Assembly (NCBI GenBank): GCA_027625915.1
Contig: JANTQA010000044.1
Coordinates: 806,001 to 870,000, forward strand
From: Anaeramoeba flamelloides
Lineage: Eukaryota > Metamonada > Anaeramoebidae
DNA: 64,000 nt
Direction of reading: 5' to 3'
Part shown: in pieces, positions 11,930 through 22,764 of the stretch
How positions within the stretch are numbered: the stretch's first letter is position 1
How the letters are laid out: the number at the start of each line of letters is the position of its first letter
Notes under the pieces: model-generated
Seen by the model: the letters and a program-made list of their open reading frames with translations, nothing else
Told to the model about the DNA's origin: nothing
Databases searched by the model: none
Made by a program: the position numbers and the translations under genes

Positions 11930-12400
11930 AATTTCTCTTTGTTGTGAAATAAATGGAACAAAATTTTCTTTCATCTTTCCAAAAAAAGATTTTTAAAGTC
12001 TTGTTACATTTAAAGTTTTCAATTCTCAAAATCAATCTTAAACTATTAATTTACCATTTTGAATTGGGAATTTTGATGTTTTATATTAATTCTTGAGTGG
12101 TATGTTATTTTTTAGAAAGCTGAATATAAATTTTGATCTTTTTTACTTGAAATTAACAGTATAACAAATCATCATCAAAAGTTCCCATTATCAAAGTCAA
12201 ATTGACAGTTTAAACAGTTTTAAGTATTAAAAATTAATAAGTTATAGGATTTTAAAATACTCTTATTTTCCAATTCAAAAATGAAAATTTTTAGTTCACA
12301 TTCCAAAATATTTTTCTAGTTTAAAAGTTAAAGAAAATCCAAAGATCTTTACAATATCGTTTAGAAATAATATCTTTAGACAATAAAATAAACTTCCTAA
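11930..12400 (+). repeat. Family J repeat, copy 1 (uninterrupted)
   Basis: A repeat unit containing CTTTCCAAAAAAAGATTT, then GAATTGGGAATTTTGATG, then TTTAGAAAGCTGAATAT and, near the end, AATGAAAATTTTTAGTTCAC. The next copy follows directly from about 12420. A third, inverted copy is at 49640-50400. This copy serves as the empty site for two insertions (see the elements at 12553 and 49884). Confidence 0.65.
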
Positions 12401-12419
12401 GTTACTATTTATTTGTAAA

Positions 12420-13930
12420 TAAATGGGACAAAATTTTCATTCATATTTCCAAAAAAAGATTTTTAAAGTCTTGTTACATTTAAATTTTTTTATTCTTAAA
12501 ATCATCTTAAATTATTAATTTCCCCTTTTCGAATTGGGGATATGACGATTAAGGGAGTAGTCATTTTTGAAAATAAAATGAAATCTTGTCAAGATCTTGA
12601 AAATATTCTTTTTTGTAATTTGTGTTTAGACTTATGAAATGGATGAGTTAGCCTCATTTAAACAATAAGTTGATTTGGGTCTCTTTTTTAAATTCAAAAA
12701 TTACATATTTCCAATATAAAATGAAAAAAAGTAACCTATTTTTTTGTTTAAGAATTAAGTTAATACTTGAAAATAGTAAAACATATTTTTCGTTTTATGT
12801 TTGAAAGTATTGATTTCGAAAGCAAATTTTTTATTTGGTTTCAATTTCTTTTTTGATTATTATTTCAATTCAAAAAAGAGCCAATAAAACGAAATGTGGT
12901 ATAGGTGATTCAATAAATGAATATTCGTTAGAAGCTTAACTACAGTTTATCAATTAAATTGAGATCTATTAATCAAAAAAATTTTATTCTTTAAGGTTTT
13001 GAAAAAGTTCTTTTCTGATTATCACAAAATGAAAAAAAAATGCAAAAAAATTTTTAATTTTGAAAAAATTATTTTAACAAATTGTTTGGTCTTATTCAAA
13101 AGAATCCTTATAACAATTCAAATCATTTTTGACAGAAAAAAAATGATTTTGAATTTTGAGGATAAAATTAACTAATTCCCAAATATCTTCAAGAAAATTT
13201 TATTTTGAAAAATCGAATTTTGTCTTAATACAAAAACAAAATTTCAGAGTAAAATTTTGGATTACTTTATAACTTTGATTATTATAACTACTCTTCTTAA
13301 AAAAATAAAAATAGAATTATTTTTTAACCCATTGAATATATCATTTTTTTTTTGGTTAACCAAAAGTTTTATCTCAAAAAAGAAAAAAAATCTTTATTTT
13401 AATATTACTGGTAACAAAGAAATGTTAGAGTTTAATAATGATCAAAATTGCAATAAACGGGGTAAAAAATTGATAAATTGTAAGAAAAAATAAGATGAAT
13501 TTAATAGTTTTCTTTTTCAGAAAAAATGGAAAAAAAAAATTGATCTCACTAAACTAATTTTCTTTTATGGCTTTCTTAGTCGATCAGAATTTTTTGACAC
13601 TTGGGATCTACAAAATTTGTAGGTAGAGAATACCACAAATAACACATTTTAAAATTTTGCCTTTTTGTCGTAGAAGACTAGTCCCTTAATTTTAATTCTT
13701 GGAATATTTTTTTTAAGAAAGTTTAATGAAAATTTTAATCTTTTTATTTTAAAATAAACAGTAACACTAAAACAAAATTTTTACTCTGCTAATTTGATTG
13801 TAGCAGTAATAATTAATATTCATTTGTGAAATTGAAATAAATAGTTTCATTTATTAATTGGAAAATACCAGTAGTTTTTTTAGAAAGCTGAATGAAAATT
13901 TTGTTCCATATCTTTTGCAACAAACCTTCT
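12420..13930 (+). repeat. Family J repeat, copy 2, split by insertion
   Basis: The two halves (12420-12552 and 13686-13930) match copy 1 and the 49.7 kb copy once the 1133 bp TTAA-flanked element between them is removed. Landmarks in the second half are TTTTTACTCTGCTAATTTGA and TTTATTAATTGGAAAATA, both present in the inverted copy near 49.7 kb. Confidence 0.6.
12553..13685. mobile_element. TTAA-flanked non-autonomous element, 1133 bp
   Basis: Ends GGGAGTAGTC (left) and GACTAGTCCC (right), inverted with one mismatch and flanked by TTAA on each side (12549-12552, 13686-13689). The family J copy next door lacks it, which supports insertion at a TTAA. The interior has only a 78-residue lysine/asparagine frame of no recognisable kind. 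TTAA targeting is typical of piggyBac-type elements, but the GGGACTA end is not the usual piggyBac start, so the class is open. Confidence 0.65.
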
Positions 13931-14715
13931 TTCCGAAAGCAATTATTTTCACACTACAACTTGTTTCAGAAAAAGGAAAAAAAACTAATCAAAATATAGT
14001 TTTCTAGGGTTGACGATGATTGTATAAATCTTGGAAACGAACAATTTCAAAAATAGTTACTTTTTGTGAGGTTCTAAAAATTGAAATTAAACATCTGTGG
14101 TAATATTATGTCTAGGTTTCCATTTTTAGGTTTTGAAAAGCGATTAAAAAACTATTTTTCAAAATGACAATTCTTAAATCTGATCATTTTAAAAAAACCA
14201 AATAATTTAAAGTTACAATACTAGTCTTTGAAATATAAACAGGAAAAAAATTTCACTTCATTTTCATATACAATTATCATTTTCAATACCAGATCGAATC
14301 CCAAAATTACAACTTATATCCTTGAGAAAACTCTATTTATAAAAACAAAATCGGGAAAAGGAAGTGAGAATTTTTTCCCATTTTGAATTCAAATACAAGT
14401 ATTTATGATAGGATTTTTTAGAGCCATTTGAACAATGTGGTTCTCTGAACGATTACTTTAAAGAACAACACAATATACATTCGTACTTCTACTTGGTCAA
14501 CAATAACCCCTTAACAAAAAAATTCTTAATCTTTAGATAAATACAAAGCAACCTTACTCAAGACATTAAAAATTCTGAAAGTCCCTATAAAACAGTTTGT
14601 ATCGTAAATTTGAAATCTTATTGATAGAATGAAAGAAAAATGAAAAATTATTTCTTGTAAAATCATTTTTCATAAAAACTTTTTCAAATTAATTGTCTTA
14701 TTTCAAACCATTTCA
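13931..14715. other. 5' flank of the PX gene
   Basis: AT-rich, no supported exon. Presumed to hold the promoter of the gene starting at 14716; nothing specific is recognisable. Confidence 0.4.
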
Positions 14716-15264
14716 ATGTCGATCAAAATCAAAATCCAAAATTATGAAATCATTTCAACAATAAAAAAGAAGCACATTGATTACAAAATAGTTGTTGAAG
14801 ACAAAAACGAGAAGAAGATTATTTATCGTCGATATAGCGAATTCAGCCAATTAAGGCTGGGCTTAAAAAAAGCCTTGCCTACAACCAAGTTCCCATTTCC
14901 GGGAAAAAAAATGTTTGGAAATTTTAAAGACAAATTTATTCGAGATCGAATTTCTTCTTTGCAAGAATTTTTAGATAGTGTTGTACAGAACAAAAAAGCA
15001 CAGGAGACCTTATCGTTTAAAAGATTTATCGGGGCGGCACTTTCTGGGAAATTTAAAACTAAAAAAATTGAATTAGAACAAGACAGAACAAGAACTCTTC
15101 ATAATTTCATAAGCCAATTAAAATTGAATTTTTTTAGTAAGTTTTTTAATAAGAAAAGGAAACCAAAGATAAGAAAAGAAAAAGAATCAATTTTTCTTTT
15201 TTTATTTTTTTCTTTTATTTCTTTTTCTTTCATTCTTCTTTTTTTATTTGTTTTTTTCCTTTAA
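14716..15264 (+). CDS. PX-domain protein with hydrophobic tail
   Basis: A 182-residue frame. Residues 5-110 form a PX (phox homology) domain, which binds phosphoinositides, most often PI3P on endosomes. Visible landmarks: R38-R39-Y40 in YRRYSEF (the first Arg/Tyr pair of the lipid pocket), the proline loop FPFPGKK at 59-65, and R78 in RDRISSLQEFL, the position of the second phosphate-binding Arg. The end is a basic patch (KKRKPKIRKEKE) followed by about 26 hydrophobic residues to the stop, as in a tail-anchored protein. An alternative is that a strong donor, GTAAGT at 15137, removes this tail: a pyrimidine tract ending CAAAG at 15272 keeps phase 1 and would give a short tail ending near 15318. 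Sorting-nexin-like role inferred. The start is the first ATG, preceded by AT-rich leader. Confidence 0.88.
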   Translation: MSIKIKIQNYEIISTIKKKHIDYKIVVEDKNEKKIIYRRYSEFSQLRLGLKKALPTTKFPFPGKKMFGNFKDKFIRDRISSLQEFLDSVVQNKKAQETLSFKRFIGAALSGKFKTKKIELEQDRTRTLHNFISQLKLNFFSKFFNKKRKPKIRKEKESIFLFLFFSFISFSFILLFLFVFFL

Positions 15265-15770
15265 TTACAAAGTTTTTTTTTGATTCGATCCATTTCGTTG
15301 AATTATAATTTAAAGGTGTAACCAGAAATGATCCAAATCTTTTGATCTCTTAAATGAAATCAAATAAGCGATTTTTTCATCTCATTAACAGTGTTTACAA
15401 TATACCCACAAACCAATTGTTCTTAAAAATACACATTTGCTTTGTTCCACAAATTTTTAATATCTTACAATTGCTACAAACGTTCCAACCTCTACTTAAA
15501 AATTAAAAAACATACAGGTTGGTTGTCGACTATAAAATTTTATCTTTTGAAACACAAAGTTCAATTTCTATCAAACCAAGATCTGGTGTTTGTAATTTAA
15601 ACAGGATGATATTTCAGATTGTCGCAACTTTAAAAAATGTGTGGCTCGAAAGATTTTCAAAAATATAAAACAGCCAACAAACTTCAATAGGGCTATTTTT
15701 AGAACAAAACTAAAAACTTTTTTGGTTGAAATTTTCAAAACGACTAATTTATCTTTTTTTAATTATTTAA
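15265..15770. other. Intergenic after PX gene
   Basis: No gene seen. The last 80 bases (from about 15690) match 18010-18120, the empty target of the neighbouring TTAA element, so this is part of an old repeat. Confidence 0.5.
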
Positions 15771-17394
15771 GGACTATCTAAAATAAAGTCACCATGGGGG
15801 TTTTACGAATTAAAACATCAGTGAATTAGACTCTTTATCTCTTTAGATCCAGAAGAACTATAAAATTTCGAAAAATTTAGGAAAAGCAAATTTTGCGAGA
15901 TCAGACAGTTAAGGAAGTAAGTACATTTTACGATTTTGAAAATTTTTAATTGTGTTAACATTACTGAAAAAATATTTTTTGAGTGCCAACAGATATTGAA
16001 ACTTTGAAACCAAAACACCATCCGCCAGTCTATTTATGAAAGGAATCAAAGCAATTCAGAGTTGAATCTTAATTTTTTCAATTTTTTGAACATTTTTTTT
16101 GATTCAATTTTTGGTTTTATTAAATAAAGTTTTGGATCTAGAAATGTTTTTATACCAATGATCGAAATTAACCAAACAGTAAACTAACAAAATCTACCCG
16201 AAAGGGTGTGCATTTGAAACAAATCTTTTCTTTTAGAAGACCAAACACGAAAGATCACCTTTCCAAATAAATTTGTTGAAATCAAGAATGAAAAAAAAAA
16301 AAATCGATAAAAGCCTATTTTTGAAGATTGGTTTTCTTTATCTTCTTAGTTTGCTTGAATACAAACTATTTTTTTCCTTGAATTTCTCGCCCCATTACTA
16401 TTTATTATTATTTTAAATAACCTTTTTTTATAAATTTGCTTTCAAAATTCTTTTTTAAAATATTTTTCTCAAACAAAGCCAAAACGAGGAATACTATTTC
16501 AAAAATTAAAATAAAGGAGTTGAACTCTTGGAATCAAAAAACAGTTACAAAAGATTCAAATCAAAATAATTCAGAAATTCAATAACAAATTTCAATCAGA
16601 TTCAGAATTTTTTTGAGTTCTCATTTTGATGGAAAATAAATAATTAGAAAATCAAACGAATTTGTCCAATAAACCCTCATTCTCAAGAAGAATTAAAAAA
16701 ATCTCTGATTTTCTGAACCCAAACCAGAATTAGATGACATAAATGAAAATAGGATTTTTAAATTCATTTTGGAAATTCTTTCGAAATAAACAGTAATTTG
16801 TTTATCAAAAATTTTCCAAATAAAATTTTTTCATAAAGAATTAAAAATAAAACCAAATACAGAATAAGTAATTGTGTAAAATGTTATAGATAAGATCAAG
16901 TAATAAATGATTTTTATTTATTTTTTTTTGATCAATTTTTTCATTTTTTTGAATTTTCGTTTTTTTGTTGGTATGAAAATATCTATTACTAGAATATATT
17001 CCACTCTAGTATTTATGAAAATATCTCGGTATTTGACTAAAGAAATGATTTGAATAATTCAGTTTCACATAAATGGTGGCACTCAAAAAATGAAAAATGT
17101 ACTTACCCCCCTTAATTGGAAGATGATAGTAATACATGCAACCCAACCGTGTTTCTTCTAAGTCCCTTTATTAAGAGGTTTTTATTGGAAACTAGACAAT
17201 ACTTGAATTAGAAGAAACATGGTTGGGTTGTGGGTTTTACTACCATCTTCCAATTAACTGTCTGATCTCACTAAAAATGACCATCCATAAAAGTTCGAAA
17301 TTTATAGTTCTTCTGGATCTAAAGAGATAAAGAGTCTAATTCACTGATGTTTTAATTCGTAAGACCCCCATGGTGACTTTATTTTAGATAGTCC
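15771..17394. mobile_element. TTAA-flanked element, 1624 bp, long inverted arms
   Basis: Begins GGACTATCTAAAATAAAG and ends with its inverse, with TTAA at 15767-15770 and 17395-17398. The arms are inverted repeats of at least 145 bp (15771-15916 against 17257-17394) and continue further inward once the nested 138 bp element is ignored. A related empty site at about 18095-18130 shows the flanks joined through a single TCAA. No transposase-like frame inside, so it is non-autonomous. The interior matches family E (3545-5350). Confidence 0.75.
17116..17253. mobile_element. Nested 138 bp TTAA-flanked MITE
   Basis: A near-perfect hairpin: TTGGAAGATGATAGTAA on the left and its inverse on the right, arms of about 46 bp including a GC-richer CAACCCAACC segment. 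TTAA occurs on both sides (17112-17115 and 17254-17257). It lies in the right arm of the 1624 bp element; the left arm at 15913 has a single TTAA at the matching place and so preserves the empty state. Confidence 0.8.
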
Positions 17395-17398
17395 TTAA

Positions 17399-18234
17399 TA
17401 TTCTTTTCATGTCCGCTTTTTTGTTGGTCACAAATATATCAGTGTCTACAAAATAAGGGAGTCCACGCAAATAAATACTGGCATTTGAAGAATAAATGGG
17501 AAAAAATTTTCACTTCATTTTCATTTTCTTCTTCCCTTTCTTTAATAACCAAGAAACTTGCAAAGAAAAAGACAAAATTTGGTGTGATCTTCATTTATTT
17601 ATTTGTCTGGGACTTTTTCATGGTATTTACATTTTAGGTGAAATTAGAATCTTAAATGAAACAAATATTTCTTAGAATTTAAAAAAAGAGATAATCAGCT
17701 CAAATTTCCCCCCATTTCAATTTCAAATACTACACATGTGTAAAAATGGTTTCTGAATTTTTCATGTTTTTTTGATAAAATTGTGATTTAAAACTCTTGT
17801 AAATTTCCTTAGGAAAACAAATTGAAAAAAAAAGCACAATTGTTGAAAATTTTAAACCCATGAATACCGAATACCCAGTAGAAAAATTTCAATTTCCAAC
17901 AAAACTGTTTTGAAAAGCGAGTACCGAACGTTTTCAAAAAAAAATGATACCCCATCTCCTTAAAAGAGTGAATCAAACAGTTGTAGAAACACTTTCTAAA
18001 AACTTCTATTCCTCACTTTTTTCAAACTGCTGTACATTTACGAACAAAATTAAAAACTTTTTTAGAAGAAATTTTCAAAACAACTAATTTATCTTTTTTT
18101 AATTATTCAATATTCGTTTCATTTAGGGTTGTTTGTTCACCCCAAAATAAACTCGATTCCAAAACTTTGTACATACCCAAAATCAAAAATAGGAAAAAAA
18201 ACCCAATTTCTTGTATTTTTCCAAAAATAATATT
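17399..18234. other. Intergenic
   Basis: No gene seen. Around 18010-18130 there is a relative of the sequence flanking the 1624 bp element, without the element. The rest is AT-rich and low complexity. Confidence 0.5.
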
Positions 18235-18690
18235 ATATCCACATTAAAGTTAATAAGTATTAATGTTTTTATATATAATCATTTTGATCCAAATAAAAGA
18301 AAAAAATATAAAACTCGAAAATCAAAATCTCAGTTTCCAAAATGATGAAACAAGCAAACAAAAAAATTGAAATTGTTAAATTTATGTAAAATTTTTAGTA
18401 ACAATTATTGATGGATCAAATGATAAGATACCATCAACTAATTGTACGTGATTTTTCTATTTAACAAACTTAACATTAACATTCCATCAACCATTGAAAT
18501 AAATTTCACGATTTAACTAAAAAAGATTATGTAACTGTAAAAAAGGAAATAAAAACAAAAACAGAAAAAAAGATAAAAAATGAAAAAATAGTTTATCAAA
18601 TCAAAATTATTTCCAAATTGAATGGAAAGTGTGGTATTGTTATATTTTTCAACTCTTTTAAATTGTGTACAAATTTTTGGAATTTAATTT
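18235..18690 (+). repeat. Family D repeat, diverged copy
   Basis: Shares the ordered blocks AATTATTGATGGATCAAAT, GATACCATCAACTAATT and TCAAAATTATTTCCAAATTG with copies at 26283, 28390 and 52219. The 5' part is diverged. No frame and no visible inverted ends. Confidence 0.55.
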
Positions 18691-18804
18691 ATATCAATAT
18701 ATCTCATTTGCGATTAAACACAGAGATATCTCTACAGTAAAATACCCGAAAAAAACATTTGTATTTCCACTATCTAAGATTAAAAATTCATTCTAATCTT
18801 CTTA

Positions 18805-18999
18805 CAGTCAATTCCACTTTTAAGACACAAAATTTCAAACAAATTTAAGGCTCAAGAAAAATCTCAAATTAATAAACAAAATTCAAATCCAAGAAAATAT
18901 TTGTGTAAAAAAAAAAATTCCAAAAATGTGCTTTAATTTGAGATTTTTTTGTGCTTTAAATTTGGTTGAAAGTTTGTGTCTTAAAAGTGGAACTGACGG
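18805..18999. repeat. Family B hairpin MITE, copy 2
   Basis: 195 bp, TA on both sides. Left end CAGTCAATTCCACTTTTAAG, right end GGAACTGACGG. More diverged than the copy at 52. Confidence 0.8.
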
Positions 19000-21020
19000 T
19001 AAAAATAATGATTATCAAAGTTAATGATGTCATACTTTAATAGGATCAGTTCAACTTGTTCAAAATTAAAAAAAAATTGATAACTAAAAGTTTAAAAAAT
19101 TGGAATTAAAATTCATTTTGGAAAATTCTTGAGAAATAATAAGAAAGTTGTTTTCTTAAAATTTTTCAAATAAAAGTTTTCCCAAATAGAATTAAAAATA
19201 AAAAAAAGTAAAGAATAAACAATTGTATCAAATGCTATGATAACATCAATCAATAAATGTTTTTTATTTATTTTTTTCTCTTGATCAATTTTTTCATTTT
19301 TTTGATTTCCATTTTTTAATTGGAATGTAAATATTTTATCAAAATAAGTCGAAATGAATTTCTGAAAAAGATTTTTTAAATATTTTTTTTTAAAAAAACA
19401 ACTTTAAATTATTTAACCTGAACTATCAAAATTCGCAATTTGCTAATAACAAAAAAATGCGTTACCACACTGCAATATTCTAAGCGAAGAGTAAAAAGTT
19501 TTTCTTAATGATTAAGGAAAATTGAAATAAAAATAATAAAAATACTAATTGCGCTTTAACTCAATCTCAGAAACAATATTCTATTAGACCATCAGATTTT
19601 TCGTCTTTAAAAATAAATATTAAAACTATTTTTAGATCAAAGTAACAAAAATCACTTCAAAATTGACATTGATTTTAATGAATAAGTTTTTATTTTGAAG
19701 ATGATAATAAAAAAATTGGTATTTAATTGTTGAAAAAAAAATAACAATTACAAAAAAAAAAACGCAATTAGCTTTTCTAATTCAAAAGAATTGAGTAAAA
19801 GCTTTTACTTTTCTCTAACATTATAAAATTAAAAAAAAACGCAATTAACTTTTCTTGAGTTTTCTGTTTATTTGGAAAATCAATTAACCTTCTAAATAAA
19901 ACAGAAAAAGGCCGATAAAATCGTAGTTATTGTTTTTGTTTTTTAATGTTGTTTTGATTAGAAAATTCATAGAATTTCGAAATAAAAACAAAACATTAAA
20001 ACATAAAAAAACTAGGCACTTAAAAGCAATCTACCACACTTAGGTATTTCCAAAAAACGTGGCATTTTTTTTTTTTAAATATAAATAATATTTTCTTTTC
20101 AAGTTATTCTATTTCTTACATTGATAATATAAAATTATCTGGAATATTAATACTAATTGAATCAGCACCACTGAAATGTAAACTATTTCCCAGTCAAGGC
20201 GGCCCAGTTGTAATGAGAGAATTATACATGTTTAAAGGTTTTGAATGGATATTCGAAAAAAAATTTATTTTGGAAAATCCAAAATTGAAATCCTTTTTTC
20301 ACATTTTTGCTTTTTTTCGATTTTTTTTTCAACCTAATTCGTTTGCAATTTTTTTTATTATTACAAGATCTATAGCTGCTAAGTAAAAACGGGTTATTCT
20401 AATGCCGTTGAAACAGTGAAAATGATTGTAGAAAAATGATATTGTTTTCTATTGAAATTTTATTTGGATCTTCAATTGAAGATCAAAATAGACATTGATG
20501 TTTTTTTCTCAATTAAAAAATAAGAATTTTGAAATTTATAAGAAAATATATAAATTGATTTATTAAATTTAACTTCATACGAAAGTCATCTAATATCTAA
20601 TTTGTATTATTCTACTTATTTCTTTATTTGTTTAAAAAGGTCAATTAATAAAAAATAATTGATATTTGGAATTATTTTTTTGGTACACTTTGACAGAAAT
20701 AAAGTTTAGGCTATGAATTTTAGGATAATTCAGTAATTTTTTTTAATAGAAAAAGTGTTGTTAAATCAAAAAATAGATCTATCTTCAAAAAAAAGTTATT
20801 CTTTTTTAAAAAACAACAAAAAAAGAAACTTGGTTGAAACAATGATCAGATCAAAGAGTTTTATTGTATTTCATTTTCATTTGGTTGACAGGCTGATCAA
20901 CCATTTACAACAATAACAGTAATAATGAAAGGCAAATCATAATTTATCAGTCCATTATAGTATTATATATTGTGATGAATCAAAAAATACTTCCAAAACT
21001 ATCAACTCTTCATGTTTTCT
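19000..21020. other. Gene-poor AT-rich region
   Basis: No gene seen over 2 kb. 19855-19925 carries blocks shared with the palindromic cluster at 30940-31270 (TTCTGTTTATTT next to an A-rich part). 20160-20275 is the inverted relative of 8120-8280 and includes a GC-richer end, CAGTCAAGGCGGCCCAG, that resembles the end of family F. Confidence 0.45.
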
Positions 21021-21752
21021 TTAAAGAATGTGATCTTGTGTCAAAAAATTTTCAATATTTGAAGGAAAGCTGAAAGGGGTTGGATAACTTTTCAAAAGCT
21101 TTCTCAATAACATATCCACATTATCACCATTTAATATTATTATTTTGATAGCTTGTTTTCTTCTTCTGTATCTTCGTCTTATTATCTTTATATTTCACAG
21201 AAAAAAAAAATCGATCTTAGAGGTTTTTTTTTAATGGATCACTTATAAAAATGAAAATTACTCTTTCTTCTTTTTGGTTATTTAATTTTGAAGGCAATAA
21301 TCCTTATTTTAAAAGCAACACATCTAAACTCTTTTTCAAATAAAAGTGCACAGAAAATTTCAAGAATTATTCATAATTGAATCAAATTAATGGTATTATC
21401 ATTCTAAAATATAAGAAACTCTTTAAAACATAAAAAAAAAAACCAACAGAATATTTAAAACTCATTAAAACAAAAAAATAAAAATAAAAATTAAATATTT
21501 TAAAAATTGAAGTACCCTTTTATTTGAAATGAGAAATCTCGTTTTGTAAATTGTAAATAAAAAAAAAATTCTATAACCAATAAAAATTGCTGAACAAGGC
21601 GAATTGGGGAAATGTTCTTTACATTTTATTGATAACCCTTTACACATCAAACTTTTGTTCTTTAAAGTCTCATTTCCAATATAAAGTTGCAATTCATCTG
21701 GATATTTTGTTGGAATTGTTTTTTTTTCTTTATTTTTTTTCTTTGTTATATA
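21021..21752 (-). pseudogene. Degraded minus-strand gene, exon-like pieces
   Basis: Three stretches read like protein on the minus strand. One, near 21578-21720, gives TKYPDELQLYIGNETLKN and, later, KCKEHFPNSPCSAIF. One, near 21330-21403, follows a clean splice-acceptor and gives EIFCALLFEKEFRCVAFK, but in every phase it meets a stop within about 12 codons of the acceptor. The last, 21021-21190, gives LNGDNVDMLLRKLLKSYP and ends HIL and TAA. The middle piece looks a little like the core of a DENN domain, but this is weak. No phase-consistent joining was found, so either exons are missed or the gene is broken. Not recognised. Confidence 0.3.
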
Positions 21753-21758
21753 CATCAA

Positions 21759-22764
21759 CCCAATAATGATCTTTCAAAATTCCTATATCTAGCTCATTCG
21801 AAATCAAACTTAAACTGTTTCCATTTTTATAATGTTAGATTATTTCCAAATTTTTTTTTCCTTATCTTGTTTTTTTAATTTTCGAACTGTTCAATATCCA
21901 TAAATAAAAAAACCCAAAAAATGAAAAAATGAATAATTAAAATGAAAGTCATCAATAAGTAATTATCTTATTAACAGCCAAATTCAATACTATTGATGAT
22001 TTGAGAGGTGTGTCCTTTTGTTTGAAAAAGAATTTATTATGGATTCACTACCTTTTTTGAAATGGATATTATTAGTTTGATCATAATATTCATGTGATTT
22101 TATTTTTGTGTAAAAAAAAAAAAAATGAAAAGAAATAATTTTTTTTTCCACAACAAAAAATCTCAGACCTTTTATACAGTTTGAATTCTTTCAAAACTTT
22201 CAAACACTCAAAGTCAATTTACAACCCTTGTAAACACTTTCTAACATTTTTAAAGGGGAAAGGCGTTCTAAAAGTCTCAAGGCTTTGTAAAAGTCAAGAG
22301 ATTTTTTTTAAGGTGATTTAAAAAAACTAATTTTTCATTTTTTAGCTATTTTTACTTTATCGTGATTTTATATTTTATCTGCGATTTTATGATTTTTCGT
22401 GATAAAGTAGGACTAATCGCGATTTTTTAATATTATCACGAATTTATTACTAATATCATGATAATCCATTCTATCATCAAAACCTCGATTTATTAAAACC
22501 TTATTTATTACTCTCAATTATAAATTTAAATAATATTAATCAGAATATCTCTTAAATTTATTTGTATCAGTCCATTAATTTTAGAAATTTAAATTAAAAA
22601 AAAAACAATAATTCACTCAAAGAAATTATTTTAAAAAAATATATTAAAAATACTTTGAAATTATCCAAATTTCATTTCTTTTTTTTAAAAAAAAAAAAAA
22701 AATTTAATAATTATAATATATTTTAACTAAATTCTTTACTTTCTCAACTTTTCAAAATAAAAAG
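21759..22764. other. Gap before the EF-hand gene
   Basis: No convincing exon. It should contain the missing first exon of the EF-hand gene. 22190-22290 is a repeat related to 6290-6420. 22320-22480 has short runs of GATTTT and ATCATGA. Confidence 0.4.
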
